Positions 24,674-32,915 of a DNA stretch of 41,056 nucleotides are shown here, one piece after another. A model generated the notes under the pieces. The model was not told where the DNA came from. It did no database searches and saw only the letters and a list, made by a program, of their open reading frames with translations. Source of the DNA: Pseudoalteromonas denitrificans DSM 6059 (GTDB lineage: Bacteria > Pseudomonadota > Gammaproteobacteria > Enterobacterales > Alteromonadaceae). The translations under genes and the position numbers were made by a program. The stretch spans positions 1-41,056 of the forward strand of contig NZ_FOLO01000052.1 of NCBI RefSeq assembly GCF_900112265.1, in the 5' to 3' direction. Each line of letters opens with the position of its first letter. Within the stretch, counting starts at the first letter, position 1.

Positions 24674-26566
24674 ATGAAAGTGGATCAACCAACCGTATTA
24701 TTAGTTGATGATGAAAAGTCTAATTTAAAAGTACTTAGCGAACTTTTAAAGGCTGATGTGAATATATGCCTTGCAATTAGTGGCCAGCAAGCAATTGATA
24801 AATGTATATCCTTAAACCCAGATCTTATTTTGCTAGATGTAATTATGCCAATAATGGATGGCTTTGAAACGATTAAAAAATTAAAAGCCATAAAGTCTAT
24901 TGCTGACATTCCGGTGATATTCATTACAGGGCTTAATTCAGCTGATAAAGAAGAATTGGGCCTTACTTTAGGTGCCGTAGATTATATTGTAAAACCTTTT
25001 AACTCAGCTGTGGTTAAGGCAAGAGTTGCAACTCAACTTGAAATTGTGCGTCAAAGAAAAGAATTACAGACTTTATCTACTGAACTTACACATGCGAGTA
25101 AAATTAAGAGTCGTTTTTTAGCGAATATGAGCCATGAAATAAGAACCCCGCTTACTGCCGTGATAGGTTATGCGGAATCTATTTTAGCTGGAGAAATTGC
25201 AGAGCAAGAAAAAAGCAATGCAATTTCTATTATTTATAATAGCGGTCAACATCTATTATCACTCGTTAACGATATCTTAGATATTTCGAAAATCGAAGCT
25301 GATAAATTAGATGTTGAATTTTTACCAATTCAATTATTTCAATTAATTGAAGAAATTAGAGTACTTGTAGTAGAAAAAGCATCTCAAAAAAATGTAAAGT
25401 TTAGTATAGAGTATCAACTGCCCTTACCTACTCAACTCATAACGGATCCAACTCGGTTAAAACAAATATTAATAAATTTAGTGAATAATGCCGTTAAATT
25501 TACCGAAGAAGGTTATGTAAAACTAGTCGTACGTCATAAAGAAGGTTTACTGGTTTTTGCAATTAAAGATTCTGGCATTGGCATTTGTGACTCTGATCTT
25601 AATAAGTTATTTGTCGCATTTTCACAGGTTGGTCGCTCTATTACTGGCAATAGAGGGGGGACTGGCCTAGGTCTTAATATTTCTAAATATTTATCTGAAA
25701 AATTAGGCGGAAACATAAAAGTTGTGAGTGAAAAAGGCGTTGGAAGTTGCTTTACTGTGAGTATTGCATTAAATGAAGTCAAAAACTCTGTTTGGGTAAA
25801 AAATGAAGATGATATAACTAATACGATAAAAAGTAGTTGCGACCCATTTAAACATAAAACTCAATTTAATGGCAAAGTGCTCCTTGCTGAAGATGATGAG
25901 GTACTTAGAAAGCTATTCTCTATCATATTAGAGAATTTTGGTTTAGCCGTAACATCAGTTGAAGATGGTAAAAAGTTGGTTGAAATTGCATTAATCGAAG
26001 ATTTCGACCTTATCTTTAGTGATATTCATATGCCAAATATGGGAGGCATTGAGGCTATGACTTTAATTAAAGCTGCTGGATGTAACTCCCCTTTTATAGC
26101 ATTAACTGCTAACGCTATGAAACACGAAGTAGAACATTATATGAAAGCGGGTTTCAATGGACATTTATCAAAACCCATTCAAAGGGAGAGATTTGCCCAT
26201 ATTATAAATAAGTATTTAAATATAAATTCAAATAACAAGCAGTTTGAAATGCCAAGAAATGAAATTATAGCATTAAAAAATGAATTTTTAGATGAGTTAC
26301 CACAATACATTAACAAAATTAAAAAGGCATTATCTGAACAAAATTGGCAGGAACTTCAGTTTCATGCTCATCGTTTAAATGGCTCATCTGCAGTTTTTAA
26401 ATTAAATAAAATTACAAAACTTGCAGCTAAGCTTGAAAGTGCATTAGAAAAAGAAGAGTTTCCTAAAAATAAACATAAAATGAATAATTTGCTTGATGAC
26501 TTATTTAATTGCGCGGAAGAAGCTTCACAAAAGTGTAAAACTGTACGCAATGAGAGCTTAATGTAA
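24674..26566 (+). CDS. REC-HisKA-HATPase-REC-HPT hybrid kinase, soluble
   Basis: This 630-residue cytoplasmic protein starts directly with a receiver (Asp55 in LILLDVIMPIMDGFE). HisKA follows (His154 in ANMSHEIRTPLTAVIGYA), then the ATPase domain (NLVNNAVKFTEEG, DSGIGI, GGTGLGLNIS), a second receiver (Asp450 in IFSDIHMPNMGG) and a C-terminal HPT domain (His566 in FHAHRLNGSSAVF). It has no transmembrane or PAS sensor region, so its input is most likely phosphorylation of the N-terminal receiver by the membrane kinase or by cross-talk. It begins 23 bases after the diguanylate cyclase gene. The N-terminal receivers of the two proteins are alike (LILLDVIMP..DGFE, KPF), which suggests a duplicated receiver serving two outputs. 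The stop codon lies inside the 17-bp repeat at 26562. Confidence 0.95.
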   Translation: MKVDQPTVLLVDDEKSNLKVLSELLKADVNICLAISGQQAIDKCISLNPDLILLDVIMPIMDGFETIKKLKAIKSIADIPVIFITGLNSADKEELGLTLGAVDYIVKPFNSAVVKARVATQLEIVRQRKELQTLSTELTHASKIKSRFLANMSHEIRTPLTAVIGYAESILAGEIAEQEKSNAISIIYNSGQHLLSLVNDILDISKIEADKLDVEFLPIQLFQLIEEIRVLVVEKASQKNVKFSIEYQLPLPTQLITDPTRLKQILINLVNNAVKFTEEGYVKLVVRHKEGLLVFAIKDSGIGICDSDLNKLFVAFSQVGRSITGNRGGTGLGLNISKYLSEKLGGNIKVVSEKGVGSCFTVSIALNEVKNSVWVKNEDDITNTIKSSCDPFKHKTQFNGKVLLAEDDEVLRKLFSIILENFGLAVTSVEDGKKLVEIALIEDFDLIFSDIHMPNMGGIEAMTLIKAAGCNSPFIALTANAMKHEVEHYMKAGFNGHLSKPIQRERFAHIINKYLNINSNNKQFEMPRNEIIALKNEFLDELPQYINKIKKALSEQNWQELQFHAHRLNGSSAVFKLNKITKLAAKLESALEKEEFPKNKHKMNNLLDDLFNCAEEASQKCKTVRNESLM

Positions 26567-26578
26567 AGGGGGTTTACA
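26562..26578 (+). repeat. 17-bp near-palindrome, copy 1
   Basis: TGTAAAGGGGGTTTACA: arms TGTAAA/TTTACA with an asymmetric G5 centre. It overlaps the stop codon of the soluble hybrid kinase and lies between convergent genes. The following GTTTAA is shared with the copy at 34510. Confidence 0.75.
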
Positions 26579-26609
26579 GTTTAACTCTCACCCAATTTAT
26601 ATATGTCAC

Positions 26610-27332
26610 TTATCTTTTAATAACAGCATTATGATAAATATTTTGTACATCTTCTGCGTTATCTAATAAATTCATGAATTTTTCAAATAAAATAACATCA
26701 TCCCCTGATATTTCAGTATCGGTTTGTGGAATAAAAGTGATTTCATCAACTTCAAATTTAATATTAGAAAAAGCATCCGTTAATGCTGTTTTTGCTTTGA
26801 AATATTCAGTAGGAGGCACAAATACGGATACTTTCCCCTCTTCAACTTCTACATCTGTCACATCAACATCAGCCATCATTAGTGCTTCGAGAATAACTTC
26901 GTCATCGTTGCCTGAAAATCCAAATACGGCCTGGTGATCAAACATATGTGCAACAGTACCAGGGCCACCAATTTTTGACTTTGACTTTGTAAAAGCATTT
27001 CTCACATCTTGAATAGTACGTTTTGGATTATCTGTAAGGCAGTCTACAATAACCATAAAACCACCCGGCCCAAAACCTTCATAGCGAGCTGGTGAAAAAT
27101 CCTCTCCTGCGGCACCAACTGATTTATCAAGTGCCTTTTGTATAACATGTGCTGGCACTTGATCTCTTTTAGCTTTATCTATTAACTGTTGTAAACTGAG
27201 GTTAGCAATGGGATCTGCACCGCCACTTTTAGCGCATGCATAAATGGCTTTACCATATTTAGAATTAACTTTACTTTTAGCCGCTGCCGTTTTTTCCATT
27301 GATACTTGGCGTACTACAAATGCTCTACCCAT
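26610..27332 (-). CDS. YebC/PmpR-family protein, YeeN-type paralogue
   Basis: This 240-residue cytoplasmic protein belongs to the YebC family. Visible blocks include SKYGKAIYACAKSGGADP, VPAHVIQKALDKSVG, RYEGFGPGGFMVIVDCLTDN and IGGPGTVAHMFD. Members bind DNA, and the main YebC paralogue has been linked to relief of ribosome stalling at proline stretches. The N-terminus MGRAFVVRQVSMEKTAAAKS and the length fit the YeeN-like branch (E. coli YeeN is 238 residues) better than housekeeping YebC next to ruvC. The start was set at the ATG giving MGR, the conserved family start; an upstream GTG adds three residues. It converges on the hybrid kinase gene with 43 bases between them and has no evident functional partner here. 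Confidence 0.88.
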   Translation of the reverse strand: MGRAFVVRQVSMEKTAAAKSKVNSKYGKAIYACAKSGGADPIANLSLQQLIDKAKRDQVPAHVIQKALDKSVGAAGEDFSPARYEGFGPGGFMVIVDCLTDNPKRTIQDVRNAFTKSKSKIGGPGTVAHMFDHQAVFGFSGNDDEVILEALMMADVDVTDVEVEEGKVSVFVPPTEYFKAKTALTDAFSNIKFEVDEITFIPQTDTEISGDDVILFEKFMNLLDNAEDVQNIYHNAVIKR

Positions 27333-27519
27333 TCCATTCACTATAATTCTATTTTTATATAGTTAGATTCTAACAATTACTTTTGTGTAGAGCTATACCC
27401 AAACTCATATCTGAAGTGTCTTAGGTGTAATTTAAAAATTAAAAAGTAAGTGTAAGATATACAAATAATTATTATAAAGCTCAATTTAACATAATATAAA
27501 ATTGGACTTTTAGCTATAA

Positions 27520-28275
27520 TTAAAATCGGTAGCTGCCTGAAATTAGCCAAGTATTACCAACGCCTTTTTGATTTGACTTACCATAACCAAAACTTAGCTC
27601 AGTTTGCATATTAAAGAAATATTGGGCCTCAAAACTAATATAAGTACCTTCCTTCGCTTTTTTATCATGACTAATATTCATAGATAATGAAAAAAAATTG
27701 ACTGGATAATAAGATAAATCCATCGCTTGATACTCTAGAAATTTTTCATCTTCTATTGCCGATGAATATTCAATAGCAACTTGGTGATTATTGTCTAATG
27801 AAAAAAGTTTTCTGGCGCTGAACAAAACATACTCATCCCAGCCTCTTCCTCGAGTAAAACTAGTTGAAGCTGACATCAATAATTTATCATCCAAATAATG
27901 ACCTGAACTTAAGGTTAGATCAGAGAAGTTATTTCCACTAATGAAATTAGTATCAATCGCGATATACGTATTGGCATTAATGAATTGGGTTCTACCTATA
28001 ATTGTTTCCAACTTTGTATTTTGATCTGTATCGTATGAGGTCACAAACCAAGATGATTTTTTATTTAGATATACCGTTTCAGCTAACGGACCTTTGATTA
28101 ATAATGCTTTATCAAATCGCGTAAAATTGAGTCCATAAAATTTAACATCATCAAATTCATCAAATTCTTGTAAAGCCATCGCTATGCTTATTTCGGTTTG
28201 AAAGTTAGCGATTGCATAGGGGCTTATGAATAAAGGAGAAATGATAAAAGAGGCAAAAATAAAAACTGATTTCAC
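27520..28275 (-). CDS. Putative outer-membrane beta-barrel protein (porin-like)
   Basis: This 251-residue protein has a signal peptide (SVFIFASFIISPLFISPYAIA) and alternating, aromatic-rich strands throughout, ending in SGSYRF with the C-terminal Phe typical of barrel proteins. Repeated patterns such as SFGYGKSNQKGVGNTWLIS and AIEYSSAIEDEKFLEYQAMD look like strand-turn-strand units. The length allows about 10 to 12 strands. I do not recognise a named family; it could be a small porin or a surface protein of unknown role. It is monocistronic on the minus strand, between YebC and the DUF6702/M1 pair. Confidence 0.6.
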   Translation of the reverse strand: MKSVFIFASFIISPLFISPYAIANFQTEISIAMALQEFDEFDDVKFYGLNFTRFDKALLIKGPLAETVYLNKKSSWFVTSYDTDQNTKLETIIGRTQFINANTYIAIDTNFISGNNFSDLTLSSGHYLDDKLLMSASTSFTRGRGWDEYVLFSARKLFSLDNNHQVAIEYSSAIEDEKFLEYQAMDLSYYPVNFFSLSMNISHDKKAKEGTYISFEAQYFFNMQTELSFGYGKSNQKGVGNTWLISGSYRF

Positions 28276-28370
28276 TGCAAGGTTCCGTAGTACCGAATAT
28301 GTCGCGTATTCTAATAGAAACTTGTTTTAATGGAAGATTAAAATTGTATGAAATTGTTTTCATTTAGAAG

Positions 28371-28393
28371 AAGCCCCAAATAAACTGGGGCTT
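28371..28393 (-). terminator. Terminator after the M1 peptidase/DUF6702 pair
   Basis: An 8-bp stem AAGCCCCA (28371-28378)/TGGGGCTT (28386-28393) with a 7-base loop lies 26 bases after the DUF6702 stop. On the minus strand it is followed by CTTCT rather than a clean T run, so efficiency is uncertain. Confidence 0.75.
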
Positions 28394-28418
28394 TATATAT
28401 TTTATGCTTTCTGAAAGT

Positions 28419-28928
28419 TTATTTGTTCTCGAAAGTGGTTTCAAGCCAGGTATCTTCACCACTAAATGTAAGTGTTTTTACTTTACCTTTGCCTTCAACA
28501 TTGACCATATTAACTTGTGCTGGCCATAAATCTCGTAAAGCACCATGTGACATACGAAATCCTTTTACATTCTTTTGAATTTTGGTTTCTTGATAAACCC
28601 AAAAAAATTGACCGTCAAGTTGATGACCCACAGACTTTAATAGTAACTTTTCATTTTTTAATGTTGCAAGTTTAAACTGATTTTCAACATATAAACTAAA
28701 TGTTTCTTGTGTATTTTTATCAGCAATGAGATCAACTTGTTTACCTATTTTATCTTTAAATAAATGGCTTACAGCGTGCTCAGCGTCGTGTAAATAAAAC
28801 CTATGCATCACTTCAATATTATTTGTTCTATCATTAAATAATACTGTTGTGATAGCCGATTTAAGTTGATGAGCGCTTGAAGCGCTCGCCAATATCGTTA
28901 AAAATAAGCCTAAAATCAATCGACTCAT
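28419..28928 (-). CDS. DUF6702-family periplasmic protein
   Basis: This 169-residue protein has a signal peptide (SRLILGLFLTILASASSA) and a mature domain beginning HQLKSAITTVLFNDRTNNIE, followed by the conserved VMHRFYLHDAEHAVSH region. This agrees with DUF6702, a family of small exported proteins of unknown function in marine bacteria. Its ATG overlaps the stop of the upstream M1 peptidase gene (ATGA), with an AAGGA site inside the end of that gene, so the two are translationally coupled. A role as periplasmic partner of the peptidase is a reasonable inference but not shown by the sequence. Confidence 0.75.
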   Translation of the reverse strand: MSRLILGLFLTILASASSAHQLKSAITTVLFNDRTNNIEVMHRFYLHDAEHAVSHLFKDKIGKQVDLIADKNTQETFSLYVENQFKLATLKNEKLLLKSVGHQLDGQFFWVYQETKIQKNVKGFRMSHGALRDLWPAQVNMVNVEGKGKVKTLTFSGEDTWLETTFENK

Positions 28929-31351
28929 TTTTCATCCTTATTGTCTTTCTCATCTTTTTTAAATTCAGTTTTGATATCTTGCATGATATCGCGATGAACT
29001 TTACCTTTTTCTTTTTTCTCTTTAAATAATTCGATACGTGATGGAATAATACGACGAGGATAATAGTTATTTTCAACATCTATATCAGCCGTTAACCATG
29101 AGGCATCAACACTGACGTCTTTTAGCTCTTTGTTTTTATCTGTAATGATAAGTTTTTGTACTTTTTTTGGTGAACGACGCCATATTTCGGCTGGAATATA
29201 CTGATTTTGGATTGTGCCATCGGTGTAAGTTAGTTGCAATAAAATTGGCATAACGAGTCCACCTAAATTTGAAAACTCTAATACATAATAATTTTTATCT
29301 TCTTTTATTGCACGCTCTAAGGTTCTTTTTTCCCATGGTTTTAAACCTTTTATAAACTTCTGATAAGCATTACGTTCTTTATTAGTAACAGTAAAACGAT
29401 CATTATCATCATAAAAATCGCTTATATCTTGGTTTTTATCAACCCATAGTTCGCGACCTTCAGCTTTGTTTTTTACTACAAACTGAGAACTTGGCTTAGC
29501 TAATTCTTCCTGACGAAGACGGCCATAATCAATGTCTGGGTTTTTAGTACTTAAACGTAACTTATAAACTTTATCAATTGATATATCGACATGATCTGTA
29601 CTATAAAACCAGCCACGCCAGAACCAATCTAAATCAACTCCTGAAGCTTCTTCAATTGTTCTGAAAAAATCTGATGGAGTAGGGCGCTTATATTTCCATC
29701 GTTGTGCATATTCTTTAAATGCAAAATCAAATAGTTCACGGCCTAAAATAACTTCTCTAAGTATATTTAATGCAACAGCTGGCTTTGCATAAGCATTGGG
29801 ACCAAATTGTAAAATACTGTCTGATTGTGTCATCACAGGAACTTGGTTTTCTGATTTCATGTAACTTACAATATCACGTGCTTCAACGCCCCAAGGAATG
29901 CTTGGGTCCCACTCTCTGCCTGCAATGCCATCTAAAAAGCTATTTAAACCTTCATCCATCCAAGTCCACTGCCTTTCATCAGAGTTTACTATCATGGGGA
30001 AGTAAATATGACCAATTTCGTGGATCACAACGCCAATTAAAAAGCGTTTTTCAGCTTGAGAGTACGTACGGCTACCATCGTCTTGCAACTCTGTGCGTGG
30101 GCCATTAAAAGTGATCATTGGATATTCCATGCCACCAACAGGTCCATTCACTGATTGTGCAACAGGGTAAGGGTAATCAAATGAAAATCGAGAATAGACT
30201 TCCATGGTATGCACAATTGATTCGGTAGAGTATTTTTCCCATAACTTGCCACCTTCTTTAGGGAAAAATGACATCGCCATTACAAGAGGTTGTTCATCGC
30301 CACCTTGTTGGTAACCTTTCGCATCCCATATGAATTTTCGAGAGGAGGCCCATGCAAAATCTCTCACTTTCTGAGCTTTAAATTTCCATGTTTTTGTATC
30401 GCTAGTCCCTTCTTTTTCATTTCTAAGTGCTTCTTCTTCGGTCACTATAAATACAGGACGTTTTGCCGTTTTAGCTCTTACTAAACGTGCTCGTTGCGCT
30501 TTTGTCAGTACACTGGTTTCATTTCTTAATTCACCAGTAGCTGAAACGATGTGATCGGCTGGAACTGTGAGTTCTACATCATAATTACCAAATTCTAGAG
30601 TGAACTCCCCACTGCCTAAAAATGCTTTATTAGTCCAAGCTTCATAATCTGTATAGGCTGCTAAACGTGGAAACCACTGCGCTAATAAAAAGATATCATT
30701 GCCATCTTTTTCAAAATGTTCGTAACCAGAACGTGAGCCTACAGCATCTTCTTCTACAATATTAAATGCATAGTCCATAGAAAACTTTACACTGTTACCT
30801 GGCTTTAATGGCTTATTTAAATCAATGCGCATTAAAGTACCAACAACCGTTGTTTGTAAAGCTTTACCTGAACTGTCTTTGATTTTTGCTAAGGTATAAC
30901 CTAGTTCATTATCAGACATAAATTGCTGACGGCGTAATTTGTCTAAGCTAATTTTAGCTGGCTTTGAATCAGGGCCTGGATGTAACTTGCTACTGATTGT
31001 AGATGTTAACTCAGATATAGAATCACTTTTATAAATATTTTGATCAAGTTGTAACCAAAGATATTTTAAAGTATCAGGAGAATTATTTTTATAATTGACG
31101 GACTGACTTGCCGTTATGCGACGTTTTTTTTCATCAAGTTTTGCTTTTATTTTATAATCAACTTGCTGTTGCCAGTACTGGGCACCTGGTTCGCCAGCTG
31201 CATTACGATAAACATTGGGAGTAGGGAGTGCTTGCCCTAGTTGGCGGAACTTATCTTCAAAGTCGCCTTTGGTTTGTGATATTGCAGATGCATTAACATT
31301 TAAAGTTAATGGCAGCATGATAGCTGCAATTATTGAAAGTTTTTTAAGCAT
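28925..31351 (-). CDS. M1-family metallopeptidase (exported)
   Basis: This 808-residue zinc aminopeptidase-like protein has a signal peptide (LSIIAAIMLPLTLNVNASA). The catalytic site is complete: HEIGH at residues 444-448 and the third zinc ligand Glu467 in WMDEGLNSF, giving the HExxH-18-E spacing. Before it lies GPVGGMEYPMITF, corresponding to the substrate-binding GxMEN motif of M1 enzymes. The N-terminal beta domain is of the M1 kind. The charged lysine-rich tail at the C-terminus (FKKDEKDNKDEK) is unusual. It probably acts in the periplasm or outside the cell on peptides. The ATG start has an AGGA site 5 bases upstream. It is first of a two-gene unit with the DUF6702 protein. Confidence 0.93.
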   Translation of the reverse strand: MLKKLSIIAAIMLPLTLNVNASAISQTKGDFEDKFRQLGQALPTPNVYRNAAGEPGAQYWQQQVDYKIKAKLDEKKRRITASQSVNYKNNSPDTLKYLWLQLDQNIYKSDSISELTSTISSKLHPGPDSKPAKISLDKLRRQQFMSDNELGYTLAKIKDSSGKALQTTVVGTLMRIDLNKPLKPGNSVKFSMDYAFNIVEEDAVGSRSGYEHFEKDGNDIFLLAQWFPRLAAYTDYEAWTNKAFLGSGEFTLEFGNYDVELTVPADHIVSATGELRNETSVLTKAQRARLVRAKTAKRPVFIVTEEEALRNEKEGTSDTKTWKFKAQKVRDFAWASSRKFIWDAKGYQQGGDEQPLVMAMSFFPKEGGKLWEKYSTESIVHTMEVYSRFSFDYPYPVAQSVNGPVGGMEYPMITFNGPRTELQDDGSRTYSQAEKRFLIGVVIHEIGHIYFPMIVNSDERQWTWMDEGLNSFLDGIAGREWDPSIPWGVEARDIVSYMKSENQVPVMTQSDSILQFGPNAYAKPAVALNILREVILGRELFDFAFKEYAQRWKYKRPTPSDFFRTIEEASGVDLDWFWRGWFYSTDHVDISIDKVYKLRLSTKNPDIDYGRLRQEELAKPSSQFVVKNKAEGRELWVDKNQDISDFYDDNDRFTVTNKERNAYQKFIKGLKPWEKRTLERAIKEDKNYYVLEFSNLGGLVMPILLQLTYTDGTIQNQYIPAEIWRRSPKKVQKLIITDKNKELKDVSVDASWLTADIDVENNYYPRRIIPSRIELFKEKKEKGKVHRDIMQDIKTEFKKDEKDNKDEK

Positions 31352-31674
31352 AACAATCCTGAATTCAATTTATATTTCTAGTTAACCGCTCCATTTTCCA
31401 GTGTCAGCGATAAAAAGCAATTAATATTCGATAAATCTCAAAAAATTACGGTGAAAACTGAGTGTGCGTTTCTTCCTGGTACTTCTCTCGTATTTAGGAC
31501 TATTTTATTTGCTTGTTACAGCTCACTGGAGTCGGTAATAAAGAGTTTTACACTGTGCATTGCTTGTTATTTAAATCACTTTCAGCAGTATAGTCTGTCA
31601 TTCAAACCTTGTTCAGGTTTAATTCAGTCAATGAGGTATAACCTTATTTTGAGTTTTCATTTGAGGTGTTTTTT
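31352..31674. other. Intergenic region between divergent M1 peptidase and small-protein genes
   Basis: About 320 bases with no gene I can support. A plus-strand open frame here (31451-31774) has no ribosome-binding site and overlaps the better-supported small-protein reading frame, so it was not accepted. It must hold the promoters of the M1 gene and of the downstream small gene; none was assigned. Confidence 0.4.
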
Positions 31675-31907
31675 ATGTATTTTTATATTTTACAAAAAAA
31701 TAATGTATATACAGCAATCCCTGCAAATGAACAATTATTTAAAGCTTATGAAAAGCGTGGATATAGTACATTGATAAAGTTGCTGTTATTAATCAAACTG
31801 CAGCGATAAAACTAATTAATAAACCTAAATATAAAATACGAAATTTAATCGTAAAATCTAGCTTTGTTATTTTTGTTTTAAGTTTTTTTTTATTCGTTAA
31901 TTTGTAA
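31675..31907 (+). pseudogene. Frameshifted paralogue of the small membrane protein at 32117
   Basis: From an ATG with a GAGG site upstream, the frame reads MYFYILQKNNVYTAIPANEQ and on to AYEKRGYS, closely matching the intact gene 440 bases downstream (MDFYILKKNNKLTAIPAEEK ... SGYS). It then goes out of frame and stops at 31807-31809. In the next frame the match resumes as YIDKVAVINQTAAIK, followed by a hydrophobic tail (SFVIFVLSFFLFVNL) and TAA at 31905-31907. Loss of one T near 31770 (AGTTAC to AGTAC) explains the break. The final stop lies inside the 17-bp repeat. It is either a recent pseudogene, a sequencing error or, less likely, programmed frameshifting. The closeness of the two halves to the paralogue makes the relationship firm. 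Confidence 0.7.
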
Positions 31908-31919
31908 AGGGGGTTTACA
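31903..31919 (+). repeat. 17-bp near-palindrome, copy 2
   Basis: Identical to the copy at 26562 (TGTAAAGGGGGTTTACA). It again supplies the stop codon of the reading frame before it, here the shifted frame of the small membrane-protein pseudogene. Confidence 0.75.
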
Positions 31920-32116
31920 AAAAAATAACGCTGAAAGGTCACCAATTTGCATTAGATCAAGTCATTTTAATTTATTTTACTTAAATTGACATATTATTGT
32001 TGATATTACCCCTAATTTATCATTAAAATGCCACACTTTTTACAGGGACATGTACTTAAAATAATATGAATGTGTGATTTTAGATTCATAAAAACTAAAA
32101 GTGATGTGGTGTGCTG

Positions 32117-32347
32117 ATGGATTTTTATATCCTTAAAAAAAACAATAAATTAACTGCTATACCAGCAGAAGAAAAAAAATGTAAAGAATATCTTAACTCA
32201 GGATATAGTTACGTCAATAAGGTCGCTGCTTGTACCGAGACTGCCGCTGTGAAAAAGCAGTTGAATGAAGGTAGCCGCTTTAATAACTTCTTGATAGCAG
32301 CTGTATTTATTGGCGTTGGTATCACTTTATTTTATTATTTTAGTTAG
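32117..32347 (+). CDS. Small C-tail-anchored membrane protein
   Basis: This 76-residue protein starts MDFYILKKNNKLTAIPAEEK, continues with a soluble charged region containing two cysteines (KKCKEY, AACTET), and ends in a single hydrophobic segment FLIAAVFIGVGITLFYYF, so it probably sits in the inner membrane with the N-terminus in the cytoplasm. The start was chosen by alignment with the paralogue at 31675 rather than by ribosome-binding site, which is weak. I do not know the family. The FYILxKNNxxTAIPAxE opening, conserved between two copies that differ greatly elsewhere, should be functional. It is followed by a long AT-rich hairpin. Confidence 0.65.
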   Translation: MDFYILKKNNKLTAIPAEEKKCKEYLNSGYSYVNKVAACTETAAVKKQLNEGSRFNNFLIAAVFIGVGITLFYYFS

Positions 32348-32350
32348 TGT

Positions 32351-32387
32351 TGTAAGTTAGTATAAATCTGTTTTTTACTAACTTACA
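32351..32387. terminator. 12-bp perfect AT-rich hairpin after the small membrane-protein gene
   Basis: Arms TGTAAGTTAGTA (32351-32362) and TACTAACTTACA (32376-32387) are exact complements with a 13-base loop, starting 4 bases after the stop. A T run is in the loop rather than after the stem, so this is not a classical terminator. The right arm with the loop (32364-32381) also resembles the 18-mer repeat on the minus strand. Confidence 0.5.
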
Positions 32388-32402
32388 TACTTATTTTAAA
32401 GT

Positions 32403-32576
32403 TTACTGATTATTCTTGTATTGAACTTTATTTTGATCAAAAAAGATGAATATAAGCGCAAAAGGTCCTAATATAGCTCCTATTAAACTCCAGTAAACTC
32501 GTCGTAATCCCCGAACTTTAGCTATGTAATTACACATTATAATACTGACCAAACTTATCAAAATTAAAATAATCAT
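32403..32576 (-). CDS. 57-aa membrane protein, unknown function
   Basis: This short gene encodes MIILILISLVSIIMCNYIAK, then VRGLRRVYWSLIGAILGPFA and LIFIFFDQNKVQYKNNQ. Two hydrophobic segments are joined by a basic turn with the pattern KxRGxxxxxWxxxGxxxGPxA. That pattern is common in small bacterial membrane proteins of unknown function, where the loop reads RGR and the second helix starts with W and G. The GGA before the ATG is a modest ribosome-binding site. It is on the opposite strand to its neighbours, converging on the small membrane-protein gene. The conserved pattern makes it a likely real gene. No role is proposed. Confidence 0.6.
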   Translation of the reverse strand: MIILILISLVSIIMCNYIAKVRGLRRVYWSLIGAILGPFALIFIFFDQNKVQYKNNQ

Positions 32577-32915
32577 ATTCCAAGCCTAAAGTCATTTATT
32601 TAAATTTATTGTATTTGTATTTTCTAAATATACACACTTGGTAAAATTTTGTCCTGTAGATTTATCAACTTCAAAAAGCAATTGTTTTCATAAGCAAAAA
32701 TAATTGTGAACAAGGTTTTTTTGTGGTGCAAGTTAAATGTAGTTAAACATGAGTGGAATGCGAGAGCAGGTCACGTGTATTAGTTATCACTCCTTTTGAT
32801 AAGTTCAACGATAGCACACCCATCTAGTAGTTCTTTTTTATGATCTAAATCATTGTCTAGCATATAGTAAGTTATAAAATAATGATGAGTTTACCCATTT
32901 ATCATGAAGGCTATT
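32577..32915. other. Intergenic region upstream of the CoA-transferase-family gene
   Basis: About 340 bases between divergent genes with no supported reading frame. It should contain the promoter of the CoA-transferase-family gene. A short GC-richer patch (CGAGAGCAGGTCACGTG at about 32761-32777) stands out from its surroundings, but I cannot assign it. Confidence 0.35.

Noticed and set aside
26562..26578. TyrR box interpretation of TGTAAA...TTTACA
   Set aside because: The known TyrR box has a 6-base gap (18 bp in all), while these repeats have 5. They sit at gene 3' ends and keep a fixed GGGGG centre, which a TyrR box does not need.
31451..31774. Plus-strand 107-codon frame upstream of the small membrane-protein pair
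   Set aside because: It overlaps, in another frame, the paralogue at 31675, which has a ribosome-binding site and a homologue next door. The composition looks random.
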